Assembly (NCBI RefSeq): GCF_009858175.1
Contig: NZ_CP047393.1
Span: forward strand, 2,418,001 to 2,482,000
Reading direction: 5' to 3'
Length of the DNA: 64,000 nucleotides
Origin: Pontibacillus sp. HMF3514
GTDB taxonomy: Bacteria > Bacillota > Bacilli > Bacillales > BH030062
A program made the translations under genes and the position numbers. A model generated the notes under the pieces. That model ran no database searches, had not been told where the DNA came from, and saw only the letters and a list, made by a program, of their open reading frames with translations. Below are positions 33,759 to 44,185 of the stretch, piece after piece (within the stretch, counting starts at the first letter, position 1; each line of letters begins with the position of its first letter).

Positions 33759-36700
33759 TTATGGTCCTGATGGATAGCCGGTTATAATTTTATTTGTTCC
33801 TCTTTTTAATATGATGGTAATATTATTAAGGTTTTGCCCTCCACCAGCATATCCTCCAGCATAACCAGCATTAGGATAAGGAATATTATATATATCTACT
33901 GTTTTCTGTCTTACAGGCGCTAAACTTCCTTTATTTGAAAAGGCATCTTCTACTTTTTTCACTGGATTACCATAAAAAACACCATGATCCTTTTTCGTCA
34001 AATCATTTTTACCATGCTTCTTCAAATGTTCTACTCTTGTTTCACCAGTACCTTTTTTCTTAATACTCCAATCCAGCCTATTGTTATTCTTTTTAAACAT
34101 ATCAGAAGGACGTGTGTAAAGTTTCTTGGCATTAATTGGGGTTGAGGTTTCAGAAGTTTGTAATTTATACATTTTCCCTGAATTTGCTTTCTTAGTAGTT
34201 CGTGGGGAACTATTTAACACCCTTAAACCAGTGTTACTACCATAACCCCCTCCTCCACTCATTCCATGCCTGTTATTATAATATATATAGCCTGAAGGAT
34301 CATGTCGATTAATAGGGTTATTGGCAGTATAAGCATATGAATTATGTGAAAGGATTTCACCTGTTGAACCGCCATAACTATCCGTATTCAAGAAGCGTCC
34401 CCAATCAGGATTATAATACCTTGCATTCAGGTAATATAGTCCTGTTTCGGAATCATAACGATAACCCCGATAACGGTATGGGTTCTTTTTCCCAACTGTG
34501 TCAGCTTTAGATCCGGTAATTGAAACGATTTTGCCCCACGTATCATATTGATACGTAACTACTCTTGTCCCGGATTTATCTATGATTCCAATGATATCCC
34601 CTTGAGCATTTCTAACGTAATAGTAATCCTCATTGTTCAAATTCATACTGATGAGCTCACCAGAGGAATCATAAGTGAAATACATCTCGTCTGTACCATC
34701 AGTCTGATACGTGACTTTATTTCCTTCTAGGCGATACTTAGTCGTTGTCGTTACACCATCCGACTCTGACTTTTTCTCGGTACGAATGCCGGAATCATTA
34801 TACTTAAAGGATAGATCGACTCCATTGCCTGTGATGGATTGAAGTTGGTCTCCAAATGTCCAACTATAACTGTAACCATCATAGGACAATGGATTTCCAA
34901 TCGAATCGTAAGAAATATCCTTTCCATCAAATTGAGTCAGCTTATCCTTCCAATTGCTTTTCCCATACTGATAATCAATGGTTCTATTTGGCAAACCTAA
35001 ATTAGATCTTGAAGCTGTGGTGTAATCATAAATCTCTTTCGCAAGAATATTCCCACCATCATCATAATAGTAAATGACAGTTTGGTTTAGCATCTCATTA
35101 TTTTCACGAGTTAATTCATTAAGTCCGTTATACTCATACGAAACCGTTTGTCCGTTTTTTGTGATGCTGATAATGTTCCCATTCGCGTCATAACCATAAG
35201 TGATGGGAGTTCCACCTACATTAAGCGTATCGATTAATGTTGTGGTTGAGGATGCACCATATCCTCCTTGCTTATAGGTGTACGTTGTTTTAAACTCAGC
35301 TTTTCCTGTGTCAACAGTTTTTGATGATAAACGACCGATTTGATCATATTTAGAATGAACAGTATTTACTCGACCCTTGTTATAAATCTCTTGGACAGAG
35401 GTATTCGATAATACAAGATCAGAGTACGTGAATTGCTCCAGATGACCATTTAAAATGTTCTCACTGTTCTCGTTACTTCCTAACGTTGTTATTCCACCGG
35501 AAAAATCCTTAAAGTCACTTGTACTTCCAGTATAACTTACATCATTTACAAACAACGTTGTATCAAGTGTTGAACTTGTATTGATCCATTTCACCGTAAC
35601 AAAATACCATTGGTCCGGTTGGATCGTTTCTGTTCCTGTTACGATAGGTGTAATCGCACCAGCTGTGTCTTCAGTCGTCACTTTCACCTTATCATCTGAA
35701 TCAACAATGATATTCAGTTGACCATTGCTGCTATCCTTATTGGAGAGAATTGTACGTTTTGTTCCTTGTTCAGACGTTTTAAACCACATTGACATGGATC
35801 CAGCATCATCACTAATCCCTAAGTCATACTGAACAGAAGGTTTAGATGATGTGTTTTTCGTAAATGGTTTTGAGAAAGGACTTTCTTCAAATTGGATATT
35901 ATCAAATCGAACAATGTCATTGTCTTTGACACTTGTACGAACCATGACTTTTATTCTTTTAGTGCCATTCGGAATCGTAAAGGACTCTGAAATTTTCGTC
36001 CACTCATGTTCCGGAATGTTCTTCTTGACGATGCTATAGGAACCAGAAATCAGGTTTCCAGCAGAATCATATGCCTGTACAGATAGTTTTGGCTGGGTAC
36101 TTCCTATTCTCTTAGCTTGCGCACTTAAAGTAAATACTCTAGAAGAAGTGGTCTCAGATGAAAATACATAGTCTTGACTAGCTACAGAGTTGGTCGTACT
36201 TCCATCTGTGAGGTTGTCACTGTCCACGTTTTCAAGACTTGTTCCACCATCAACACCATCGTTTACAGCACGCCAAACACCAGTAGATCCATCCCAATCT
36301 GTAGTAGACCAGCTACTTAATGACGTTGCCTCTTCAAAAGAAGGGTTGTCTAATAAGTTTGTTGTTGTTTCATAAGCAGCTAAAACAGGCTTTCCATTCG
36401 TATCTTTTTCATACGTATCCTCATGACTCTTTGGATTTGTTCCTTTAGAACCTTTTAAGCCTCCATTTAATTGGAAGTATTCCGTATCTTCAAAACCTGG
36501 TAAGCGCGTAAAGGAAACATTCTTTTCTCTGTTATCTCTGTCATAACGATAGGATGTTTGATAACTATCATTTGATGACGTTACTTCTGTAAATGTTTCG
36601 AGTTGATTATTCTTGCCATACTCGTAGAACTTACTGAACCCATCACTCGTTGTTACACGGCTCAAACGATTCGAAAGATCATAGTAGTAATGATAGTTAC

Positions 36701-39700
36701 GATCATTAACTAAGTCTTTGTGATAGCCGAGTAATCCAGAACGGTTGTAAAAGTACTGATATTGGCTGACTCCATTTAAAGAAAGGTCGGTCACTTGATT
36801 ATCAGCGTTATATTGATAGCTAATGGTATCAGTTACCCCAACATCTCTTTGATACTCAGTACTTTCTAGCCTACCAGTATGAATCACATTCCCATTTGCG
36901 TCCGTGTACTGTTCATAGTTCTTTGTTACAAGTGTTTGATTACCAACTTTTACGTTGGTTTTGTTTCCAAATTGATCATAAGAGAATGTGTACGTGACAT
37001 CCGAAGAATCGACACCCGTGTTATGAGCAACCGTTTTAATACGATCGTTTTCGTATGTGTACGTATTACTTGCATCACCTTTTGTTACACTTGTAATTCG
37101 GCTACTATCGTCATAATAATATTCTTTTATATTTCCTTTAGGATCAGTTTCTTGATCTAACTCATCAGCAGACTCATTCCAATTGAACGTATAGGAGTTA
37201 CCAGTTGGGTTAGCTAAACTTGTTAGATAGTGACCACTCTGGCTGTATGAGGTGTATGATCTTTTATAGAGAAAGTCATCACCCACTGTTGACTTTGTTG
37301 CATTTCCATTACTGTCGTACTGAAAGGAATACTTCACATTTGTCGCAGATGCTGCACTTTCAAGGTGGTGCTTCCCATCATTATCATACTCATATTCAAA
37401 CTTACTACCTTTCGGATCAACCGACTCGATTAAATCATTATTTCCATTAAATTTAAATTCTGATTTTTCTTTATTTAAGTCTTTGGTTGACTGAATATTT
37501 CCGTCTTCATCGTTATACTCATAGCTTGTACTGAAAGGTTCACGGTACAACTGTAACCCATCGAAGTAAGCCGTGTTTTCATTGTTGTAATACTCCGCAT
37601 ATAATGTCACCGATTGGTAAGCAGCGTCTGTAATTACTTTACCTGAGAGGTACTGCCATTGTGGTGAATCTTGATTAAAGTTTACTCGCTTCCATTGATA
37701 CGTTCCGTCAGTAAGCTTAACACCAACTTCTAAAGAGAAACGTCTTCCATCTAACGGTACTGAATCTCCTTTTGCCCAGCCGCCAAATACGAATACATCA
37801 TCTTTTTCACCTGATACATTAACGGTTTGAGAGATAAATTTACTTTTATCGTGTTCACCTTTAACCTGATATACACTTTCATCTAGTGGTTCAGGAGGTA
37901 ATGGCTCACCTGTATCCTTTAATGATTTCAACTGATCCTCAGTACCATTATCACTGTTCTCCGTCCAGTAACTTCCTTCTGATACATCTGTATTTTCTAT
38001 TAGGTTATAACGGTTTGACGTATGCCCTTCTTCTATTTGTAGAGCATCAAAATAAGCTACACCGGATTCTTGCATTACCGTTGGCCGAACATTTACCGTA
38101 TTACTGGCTGCATTCTCCGACAAAGTAAAGGTCACTTCGTATCGTTTCCAATCATTTGTACCATTGATAAACTGGCCTTCTTTATCCAACGAATTTCCAT
38201 TATCATCTTGGTACGAAACAAGTAATGCAGCACCTTTATTATTAAGTTCAGTCATATTCTCTGTTTTCACATATCCAGAGAAGGTATAGGTTTTTCCTTT
38301 TTCTAGAGTTACAGCTTGTGAATAATAGTGACGTGACGTTTGATTCGTTTTTTCAATTTTCAAAGAACGGTTTCCAATATAACTATCCTCAGATGATAAG
38401 CTTAAGTTAGCTGTTGATCCACTCCAGCTAAGTGCATCCCAATTTCCATCTTGTTCAATATTATGATTCATTATATGATTCATGGATAATCTCTGTAGTT
38501 GAGATTGATTTGTTAACTTATTTTTGTTTACACCAGGAGTTTCATTATAATCGAAATACTTTGCATACCCACGATCGTTTTGAATAGAAACAGTGTTTCC
38601 ATAATCATTGAACTGATAGATGTTTTGCTTATTTCTATAGTCTGTAAATACAGTTTGGTTTTCTTGGTATTCGATGTTCAAATATTTCCCTAATGCTTCA
38701 CCTGAAGAATCAACGTGCTTTTCTTCGATCTTTTTAACACGATATGGGCTGGCATTATAATACGAATAATCCATTTGATACCCATCTGCATTTTTTACAT
38801 AATCCAAATTGTTTTGACTATCGTACTTGTAGGTTGCTGCCTTCCCATCCGGGGAAGTAATGGTTAGACTATTGCTTGCGTAATCAATAGTGGTTACTCT
38901 GTTGTTTTCATCAGTAATGGATTTTAATTGATTATTTGAGTAGTAGTTTAATGTGAACGTATGGTTAACCCCTGCTTGTACTTCGGATAACCTTGAATTA
39001 CTATATAGTAGATTAATGGTATTTCCATCAGGATCATCAATATAGGATAATTTTCCGTTTGAATTAAAGCTAAGTTGATTATCTTTCTTATCTTCAATTA
39101 CATAACGTTTATCTGTAGATGCAGAGTCAACCGTTAACGTTAAGTTCAAGCCCGTTTCATCTTTGTAGGTATTCGTTGACTCTTTTTTTAAATAGTGCTT
39201 TGTACCATTTTCATCTGTATAGACATAATAACTTGTGTTATCAATCTCTTGATATTCAACAGTTTGCGTTAAGTTTAAACGCCATCCTGGTCCATACCCT
39301 ATATACTTTTGTTTATCGTTACTATTGTAGACGTGCTTAATGCTCACTGGCATTCTTTCACTGCTGTAGGACATATCATCTCGAATAAAAACCAAGTTTC
39401 CATTAGCATCATTGATATACCCCGTACCAGAACGGCCAACTCCATGAGCATGGAATGTCCAATAATTTTCTAAACCTGAATTGTTCTGATATTGAAATAC
39501 GGCTTGCGGACGGAGGTTTTCATACGTGGATGATGTATCAGATGAATAATAGTCTGTATAATTAGCATTCTCATCTTTATTTTTGAGCATCAACCCATTA
39601 TTATTACTCGAGCTATACCACTCTTGAGCAATTTCTGTGATATCCCAATCGTAGTAATCATCCCCATCAATCATCTGATAATCCACAACCGAAGAATTAT

Positions 39701-40895
39701 ATTGTGGTTGATTTGCCCATGTAATGGTATTGGTATCCCAGGCTTCCTTAACCTTATGCACATTTACTTGAGCACCAGTATTTTTATAGGAATAAGGGAA
39801 TAAACGGAAATAAGCCTTAGTGATATAGTTACCGGTACTTAATTCTGGCAGGTCAAACTTTACAAATGTTCGATTTCGTCCTGAAGAAGATCCATATCCC
39901 GTTTTATTAATCACACTCGTGATATAATTGGTGTTTGGATAACCCTCTGAAACATGGTTATCATAAATTTTGGTTGGATCTAAGGATGTACTTAATGTTG
40001 GATCAATCGTTACTGGATATTCTCTTGAGCTGTCGGATAACCATTCATGACTCGGTGTAACCGTTAATTGGTATTCATATTTTTTATTTTGAGTTAAATC
40101 TACCGATATATCTTTAGATAAAGCTCCCGTAGCATCATACATAAAAGGGGCTTCCATTTCGAATATTTTAGTATTAGGTTGTGTTTCATCAAAGAACATA
40201 ATCGTATTATCTTCTTTTAGTTTTGCGATCAGACCTTTTGAGTTTAAAGTAAAGGAAAACTCAGGAGAATCTACAGGTTTTTGTAGAATAATATTTTCTT
40301 TTACGCTCTCCGGTAACACCTCATAGGAGAGATCAACATTGGGTAAAATCTCCTTATAATCAACAATAGATTTAAGATTTGTGAGGGTTTTACTACGTTC
40401 ATTCTTATCTAGACTATCTAATAGTTCCTGATCATCCGGTCTTACTGATGCTTTTACTTTTTGTGTATTGTTCAATGACCAGGACACTTCGTAGCCATCT
40501 TTTTTGATCGTTACTAACTTATTCGCATTTGAATTATTAGCTAAGTGAACTTTATAATCATTTTGTTTGTTTATAAAAACGGTTTTATTGTTTGAATTTA
40601 TAACTTCTTCTAAAGAGTTATCAATATCTTTCCATTCTCCGTTTTTTTTATAGTGAACGGGTTTTTTATAAACAGCGGCTTCATAAGTTAAATCTTCTTT
40701 TAAAAAGTGTTTAACATTTTTTTTCCGCTTTTCTTGGATTTCACCGACAATATCGGATTTTTTATTTTGGTCCTCCATAGTCGTATCATGTGGTGGCTCT
40801 ACAATATTGCTTTCTGCCAATACTTGATTTGGTATGTATTGAACCAGTAAAGCAATGATCATAAATAAGCTTATGAACTTCCTAAAACTTCTCAA
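33759..40895 (-). CDS. wapA: WapA/Rhs-type YD-repeat polymorphic toxin
   Basis: 2378 residues, TTG start after AAGGAGGA. Signal peptide 1-28; a DNRLRE-like adhesive domain near 305-470; YD repeats (YDSQNNLDYV, YDNDGKHHLE, YDQFGNKTNV) from about 540; two carbohydrate-binding-like domains; a LamG-like domain near 1690-1840; more YD repeats; and the Rhs core RGYRYDSETGLYYLNARYY with DPSG at 2199-2202. The C-terminal toxin begins soon after. It holds HLKKHG, KKDHGVFYG, a glycine-rich GYAGGYAGGGQNLN and GTNKIITGYP, like RNase-type toxin tips. Exported and wall-bound by inference; used in contact-dependent competition. Confidence 0.9.
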   Translation of the reverse strand: MRSFRKFISLFMIIALLVQYIPNQVLAESNIVEPPHDTTMEDQNKKSDIVGEIQEKRKKNVKHFLKEDLTYEAAVYKKPVHYKKNGEWKDIDNSLEEVINSNNKTVFINKQNDYKVHLANNSNANKLVTIKKDGYEVSWSLNNTQKVKASVRPDDQELLDSLDKNERSKTLTNLKSIVDYKEILPNVDLSYEVLPESVKENIILQKPVDSPEFSFTLNSKGLIAKLKEDNTIMFFDETQPNTKIFEMEAPFMYDATGALSKDISVDLTQNKKYEYQLTVTPSHEWLSDSSREYPVTIDPTLSTSLDPTKIYDNHVSEGYPNTNYITSVINKTGYGSSSGRNRTFVKFDLPELSTGNYITKAYFRLFPYSYKNTGAQVNVHKVKEAWDTNTITWANQPQYNSSVVDYQMIDGDDYYDWDITEIAQEWYSSSNNNGLMLKNKDENANYTDYYSSDTSSTYENLRPQAVFQYQNNSGLENYWTFHAHGVGRSGTGYINDANGNLVFIRDDMSYSSERMPVSIKHVYNSNDKQKYIGYGPGWRLNLTQTVEYQEIDNTSYYVYTDENGTKHYLKKESTNTYKDETGLNLTLTVDSASTDKRYVIEDKKDNQLSFNSNGKLSYIDDPDGNTINLLYSNSRLSEVQAGVNHTFTLNYYSNNQLKSITDENNRVTTIDYASNSLTITSPDGKAATYKYDSQNNLDYVKNADGYQMDYSYYNASPYRVKKIEEKHVDSSGEALGKYLNIEYQENQTVFTDYRNKQNIYQFNDYGNTVSIQNDRGYAKYFDYNETPGVNKNKLTNQSQLQRLSMNHIMNHNIEQDGNWDALSWSGSTANLSLSSEDSYIGNRSLKIEKTNQTSRHYYSQAVTLEKGKTYTFSGYVKTENMTELNNKGAALLVSYQDDNGNSLDKEGQFINGTNDWKRYEVTFTLSENAASNTVNVRPTVMQESGVAYFDALQIEEGHTSNRYNLIENTDVSEGSYWTENSDNGTEDQLKSLKDTGEPLPPEPLDESVYQVKGEHDKSKFISQTVNVSGEKDDVFVFGGWAKGDSVPLDGRRFSLEVGVKLTDGTYQWKRVNFNQDSPQWQYLSGKVITDAAYQSVTLYAEYYNNENTAYFDGLQLYREPFSTSYEYNDEDGNIQSTKDLNKEKSEFKFNGNNDLIESVDPKGSKFEYEYDNDGKHHLESAASATNVKYSFQYDSNGNATKSTVGDDFLYKRSYTSYSQSGHYLTSLANPTGNSYTFNWNESADELDQETDPKGNIKEYYYDDSSRITSVTKGDASNTYTYENDRIKTVAHNTGVDSSDVTYTFSYDQFGNKTNVKVGNQTLVTKNYEQYTDANGNVIHTGRLESTEYQRDVGVTDTISYQYNADNQVTDLSLNGVSQYQYFYNRSGLLGYHKDLVNDRNYHYYYDLSNRLSRVTTSDGFSKFYEYGKNNQLETFTEVTSSNDSYQTSYRYDRDNREKNVSFTRLPGFEDTEYFQLNGGLKGSKGTNPKSHEDTYEKDTNGKPVLAAYETTTNLLDNPSFEEATSLSSWSTTDWDGSTGVWRAVNDGVDGGTSLENVDSDNLTDGSTTNSVASQDYVFSSETTSSRVFTLSAQAKRIGSTQPKLSVQAYDSAGNLISGSYSIVKKNIPEHEWTKISESFTIPNGTKRIKVMVRTSVKDNDIVRFDNIQFEESPFSKPFTKNTSSKPSVQYDLGISDDAGSMSMWFKTSEQGTKRTILSNKDSSNGQLNIIVDSDDKVKVTTEDTAGAITPIVTGTETIQPDQWYFVTVKWINTSSTLDTTLFVNDVSYTGSTSDFKDFSGGITTLGSNENSENILNGHLEQFTYSDLVLSNTSVQEIYNKGRVNTVHSKYDQIGRLSSKTVDTGKAEFKTTYTYKQGGYGASSTTTLIDTLNVGGTPITYGYDANGNIISITKNGQTVSYEYNGLNELTRENNEMLNQTVIYYYDDGGNILAKEIYDYTTASRSNLGLPNRTIDYQYGKSNWKDKLTQFDGKDISYDSIGNPLSYDGYSYSWTFGDQLQSITGNGVDLSFKYNDSGIRTEKKSESDGVTTTTKYRLEGNKVTYQTDGTDEMYFTYDSSGELISMNLNNEDYYYVRNAQGDIIGIIDKSGTRVVTYQYDTWGKIVSITGSKADTVGKKNPYRYRGYRYDSETGLYYLNARYYNPDWGRFLNTDSYGGSTGEILSHNSYAYTANNPINRHDPSGYIYYNNRHGMSGGGGYGSNTGLRVLNSSPRTTKKANSGKMYKLQTSETSTPINAKKLYTRPSDMFKKNNNRLDWSIKKKGTGETRVEHLKKHGKNDLTKKDHGVFYGNPVKKVEDAFSNKGSLAPVRQKTVDIYNIPYPNAGYAGGYAGGGQNLNNITIILKRGTNKIITGYPSGP

Positions 40896-41151
40896 GATGT
40901 TTCCTCCTTGTTGTTGTGTTACAAATATTAAAAAGATTACAAGTTATGTAACCTCTCTGATACCATATTGTAAAATGGACCAATTTCTTAATGAAATACA
41001 AAATTTTTTCATTTATAGGATTAAAATGGATTTATAATTAAATTTAACCATAATAAGATGTACTGAAAAAACAAGTACCTCTAATTTTATTTCTTCGATT
41101 GTTAATAGAATTTACCATTATCTAAAGTATTAAATTTTCTTTTTCCTTCAC

Positions 41152-41210
41152 ATTATCTCGAATTCGAGTCTTCAACATAATGGCCCTTATATGGAATAAC
41201 TATTATATCT
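41152..41210 (+). repeat. Cassette repeat R23, inverted, upstream of wapA
   Basis: The plus strand reads ATTATCTCGAATTCGAGTC, TTCAACATAATGGCCCTTAT, ATGGAATAAC: a complete core in reverse orientation with the perfect palindrome CTCGAATTCGAG. With R22 it brackets the toxin-immunity pair. The gap 40896-41151 holds the wapA promoter region; no gene seen. Confidence 0.88.
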
Positions 41211-41224
41211 GTCTAAAGCAAAAA

Positions 41225-41273
41225 AAAGACCTAATCCATCCATGTACTTTATTGTGAGGAATTAGGTCTTTTA
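41225..41273 (-). terminator. Terminator after the DUF4328-like gene
   Basis: AAGACCTAAT pairs with ATTAGGTCTT; the minus strand ends in T-rich sequence. It lies just after the 41278 stop. Confidence 0.85.
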
Positions 41274-41277
41274 AATG

Positions 41278-41910
41278 TTATAGTGTAGTAGCTACTTCTT
41301 CTTCTAAGTTTTCTTCCTCTTCTTCTACAGATTTTTCTTCGGAACGTATCATTAATCCATTCGAGACAATATTGCGCATAAAAATAAATATAATGACTAG
41401 TACAAAGTCAAAAGAATAAGAGAGAAACCATATTACGTTAGAAATCTCATTTAGTGATGTATCTGTAATATAATTATTGAAGCCACGTGTAACAAACAAC
41501 AAGATAAAATAAATAGGAACCAAGGTATTCAGAGTTGAGCCTAGTTTATGAGTCGATTCACTCAATTTAAAGTCTTTCTCCATTGTAGAATACACATTCC
41601 ACAGCCCGTAAATATTATAAAATGGAATGACAATTCTTCTTATCGCCCCCCATGGGGTGTTCGGATAATTTTCATCTAAGCTTTTTAAATCTTGATGAAC
41701 TTTAAAAATCCAAAAAAGATATATAAATGATGCCAAAATCATAACGCCCATTAATAGAATAGTTGCAAATTGATCAAAACGAATAAAGTTTTGTCCTATC
41801 CCTATAAATTGTGCTACCACGAGGTTGCCAAGAACAACTGCATTGATCACAAGAGCTACCCATAAGAAAATATTCAAAATTTTACCGACAGACTTTGATT
41901 TAAGTTTCAT
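41278..41910 (-). CDS. DUF4328-like membrane protein
   Basis: 210 residues with five or six hydrophobic helices and an acidic C-terminal tail (EEKSVEEEEENLEEEVATTL). The pattern LFWIFKVHQDLKSLDENYPN followed by RRIVIPFYNIYGLWNVYS is that of DUF4328. Function unknown. It starts 18 bases after the protease-like gene upstream, with AAGGTGAAAAC as ribosome site, so both are probably one operon. Confidence 0.75.
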   Translation of the reverse strand: MKLKSKSVGKILNIFLWVALVINAVVLGNLVVAQFIGIGQNFIRFDQFATILLMGVMILASFIYLFWIFKVHQDLKSLDENYPNTPWGAIRRIVIPFYNIYGLWNVYSTMEKDFKLSESTHKLGSTLNTLVPIYFILLFVTRGFNNYITDTSLNEISNVIWFLSYSFDFVLVIIFIFMRNIVSNGLMIRSEEKSVEEEEENLEEEVATTL

Positions 41911-41928
41911 GTTTTCACCTTCATTTCA

Positions 41929-42687
41929 TTATAGTTTATATTCCAAATAATAAATGGCATCTTGTAACCTAGAAACAGGCACCACTTTTAAGGAAAGTTC
42001 TTGTTCTTCTACGACTCGAAAAGCCTCTGTTTCATTACTATATTCACCATATTTCTCCCTATCTTTTGGAACAAAGAATATATCTGCACCGTTCTCCTCT
42101 GCGGTTAGGAGTTTTAACCGAATTGACCCAACAGAACCTATTCTGTAATCCTCCTCCAATGTTCCTGTACCAGCAATTGTGTATGTATGATTTCTAGAAT
42201 AGTCTTTGTTCTTTTTTTCTTCTATTAAACCGATACCTAGCATTAAGCCAAATGAGTTTCCTTCATAGGATGAAGCTAGATTTTGAATTTCAGATACTCT
42301 TTCTATTAACCCTTTAGAATTATGTATAACTTTATCTTCAGCAGAACTCACTGCATTTGAAATAACTTCTTTTTTAGTGGGGCCTATCTGATTTCCTTCT
42401 TCTGATTGTGCTTCATTATTATCATAAACCGGTGTAAATTCCGCATCTGGATTTGAAAAAGCAATCATCCATTTATCTGCCAAACTTTCGGTTTGTCCAT
42501 ACTTAACATACGTAAAATGGACACTACCCTTAACCCCTAATTCTTTTACAGAGGCTATGTCCCCTTTCATTTCGAAGTTTTCTTGATTTGGCCAAACCAT
42601 TAAAGATGAAATTACAAATGGTATTAATAGAAGAAAGAGGCTAATCTTTACCTCTTTTGAAACGTTAATCTTACATATCTTTTGCAT
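41929..42687 (-). CDS. Lon-like serine protease domain protein (YlbL-related)
   Basis: 252 residues: an N-terminal helix (about 14-30) and an outer S16-type protease domain. The Ser-Lys dyad is visible as GNSFGLMLGIG (Ser about 146) and SIRLKLLTAEENGADIFFVP (Lys about 190), with the family strand YTIAGTGTLEEDYRIGSVG. YlbL normally has a PDZ domain ahead of the protease; here that region is short and no PDZ is seen. The substrate is unknown. It is co-directional with the membrane protein that follows. Confidence 0.75.
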   Translation of the reverse strand: MQKICKINVSKEVKISLFLLLIPFVISSLMVWPNQENFEMKGDIASVKELGVKGSVHFTYVKYGQTESLADKWMIAFSNPDAEFTPVYDNNEAQSEEGNQIGPTKKEVISNAVSSAEDKVIHNSKGLIERVSEIQNLASSYEGNSFGLMLGIGLIEEKKNKDYSRNHTYTIAGTGTLEEDYRIGSVGSIRLKLLTAEENGADIFFVPKDREKYGEYSNETEAFRVVEEQELSLKVVPVSRLQDAIYYLEYKL

Positions 42688-42865
42688 ATAATCACCCCCT
42701 CATAATCTTTTCAGTTAAATGAAGTTGTTACACCTATAAGAATCTTACAACTTCATTCTCATAAAAAGTTAATCTTTTTTAATATCGGGAGAGAAGAATA
42801 GGATTTAAATTTATTTTTTTAAAAAGAAAGGGTGTGGTTTTACACGGATATACATCCGAACATGA

Positions 42866-42896
42866 AAAGCACACGCCCTTTTCTGGACGTGTGCTT
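42866..42896 (-). terminator. Terminator of proBA
   Basis: AAGCACACG pairs with CGTGTGCTT on the minus strand, followed by TTC. It lies about 45 bases after the proA stop. Confidence 0.8.
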
Positions 42897-42938
42897 CAAT
42901 TCGTTAATTAATTTGTTCAAAATACTGATCTCTTACAA

Positions 42939-44183
42939 TTATTTAATTTGACCTGTACCCCGCACAATATATGTCGATGAAGTTAGCGCAGGTAACCCCA
43001 TTGGTCCACGGGCATGTAACTTTTGCGTACTGATGCCTATTTCTGCTCCAAATCCAAACTCTTCTCCGTCCGTAAATCGAGTAGAGGCATTATGATACAG
43101 AGCGGCAGCGTCTACTCGTTTAAAGAATGCTTCTACATTCTCCTCAATTTCTGAAATGATTGCTTCTGAATGCTTCGTTCCATACTGATTAATGTGTTCA
43201 GCTGCTTCTTTAACATCTTTTACGATTTTTACAGATGCAATAAAATCAAGATACTCAGTTCCCCAATCTTCTTCTGTCCCTTGTTTTAGTGATGGCACAT
43301 ATTTTGTGGATTTTTGATCTCCACGAAGTTCTACATCATGATCATGCAAAGCCTCAACAAAATCCTTAAAATAGGATTCCGCCCACTTTTCATGTACAAG
43401 AAAGCTCTCCGTAGAATTACATACAGAAGGTCTCTGTGTTTTCCCATTCACTGCAATCTGTTTAGCCATCTCTGGATCGGCTGTCTCATCAATATAAATA
43501 TGACAATTCCCAGCTCCTGTTTCTAAAACAGGCACAGTTGCATTAGAGACAACTGTTTTTATCAGATTCGCACTCCCTCTAGGAATGAGCACGTCTAAAT
43601 ACTCATTAAGCTTAAACATCTCGGAGGCTGTTTGACGACTGGTATCCTCTACTAATTGTATAACATTTGGGGAGATGTCTGTCTCCTGTAACGCACGATG
43701 GATAACCTGAACAATTGCTTTATTTGAGTGAATGGCAGATGAACTTCCTCTTAGAAGCACGGGATTGCCTGTCTTTAAGCAAAGACTGCTCGCATCGACC
43801 GTCACATTCGGTCTTGCTTCATAAACCATACCGACAACTCCGATTGGTACCCGTACCTTCTTAATTTGCAGACCATTAGGCCTCTCCCAAGATTCAAGTA
43901 CCTCATCGATCGGATCATCTAAATGTACGATGTTCATCAATGCTTGAGCCATATCTTTTATGCGTTCTTCTGTAAGAGTTAAACGATCAAGTAGGGAATC
44001 ACTTAATCCATTCTCTTTTCCTCTATTAAGATCCTTCTCGTTTTCTTCCAGAATAAATTGACTTTCTTCAACTAGTTGTTTGGAAATGGATTGTAAAGCC
44101 AAATTCTTTTGTTCGGTTGTTTTGATTCCTAAGTCATAAGCTGCTTCTTTAGCTTTTATCGCTTTTTCTATTAAATCATTCAT
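42939..44183 (-). CDS. proA: Glutamate-5-semialdehyde (gamma-glutamyl phosphate) reductase
   Basis: 414 residues. It reduces gamma-glutamyl phosphate with NADPH to glutamate-5-semialdehyde, step 2 of proline synthesis. Seen are [35 protein letters not shown], the catalytic cysteine in [13 protein letters not shown] and the C-terminal LHARGPMGL. The ATG at 44183 is preceded by AAAGGAG located inside the end of proB, so translation is coupled. Confidence 0.95.
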   Translation of the reverse strand: MNDLIEKAIKAKEAAYDLGIKTTEQKNLALQSISKQLVEESQFILEENEKDLNRGKENGLSDSLLDRLTLTEERIKDMAQALMNIVHLDDPIDEVLESWERPNGLQIKKVRVPIGVVGMVYEARPNVTVDASSLCLKTGNPVLLRGSSSAIHSNKAIVQVIHRALQETDISPNVIQLVEDTSRQTASEMFKLNEYLDVLIPRGSANLIKTVVSNATVPVLETGAGNCHIYIDETADPEMAKQIAVNGKTQRPSVCNSTESFLVHEKWAESYFKDFVEALHDHDVELRGDQKSTKYVPSLKQGTEEDWGTEYLDFIASVKIVKDVKEAAEHINQYGTKHSEAIISEIEENVEAFFKRVDAAALYHNASTRFTDGEEFGFGAEIGISTQKLHARGPMGLPALTSSTYIVRGTGQIK

Positions 44184-44185
44184 GT

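Noticed and set aside
34548-39340. Several open frames on the plus strand of wapA
   Set aside because: They are shadows of the long YD-repeat gene, with no ribosome sites or recognisable domains.
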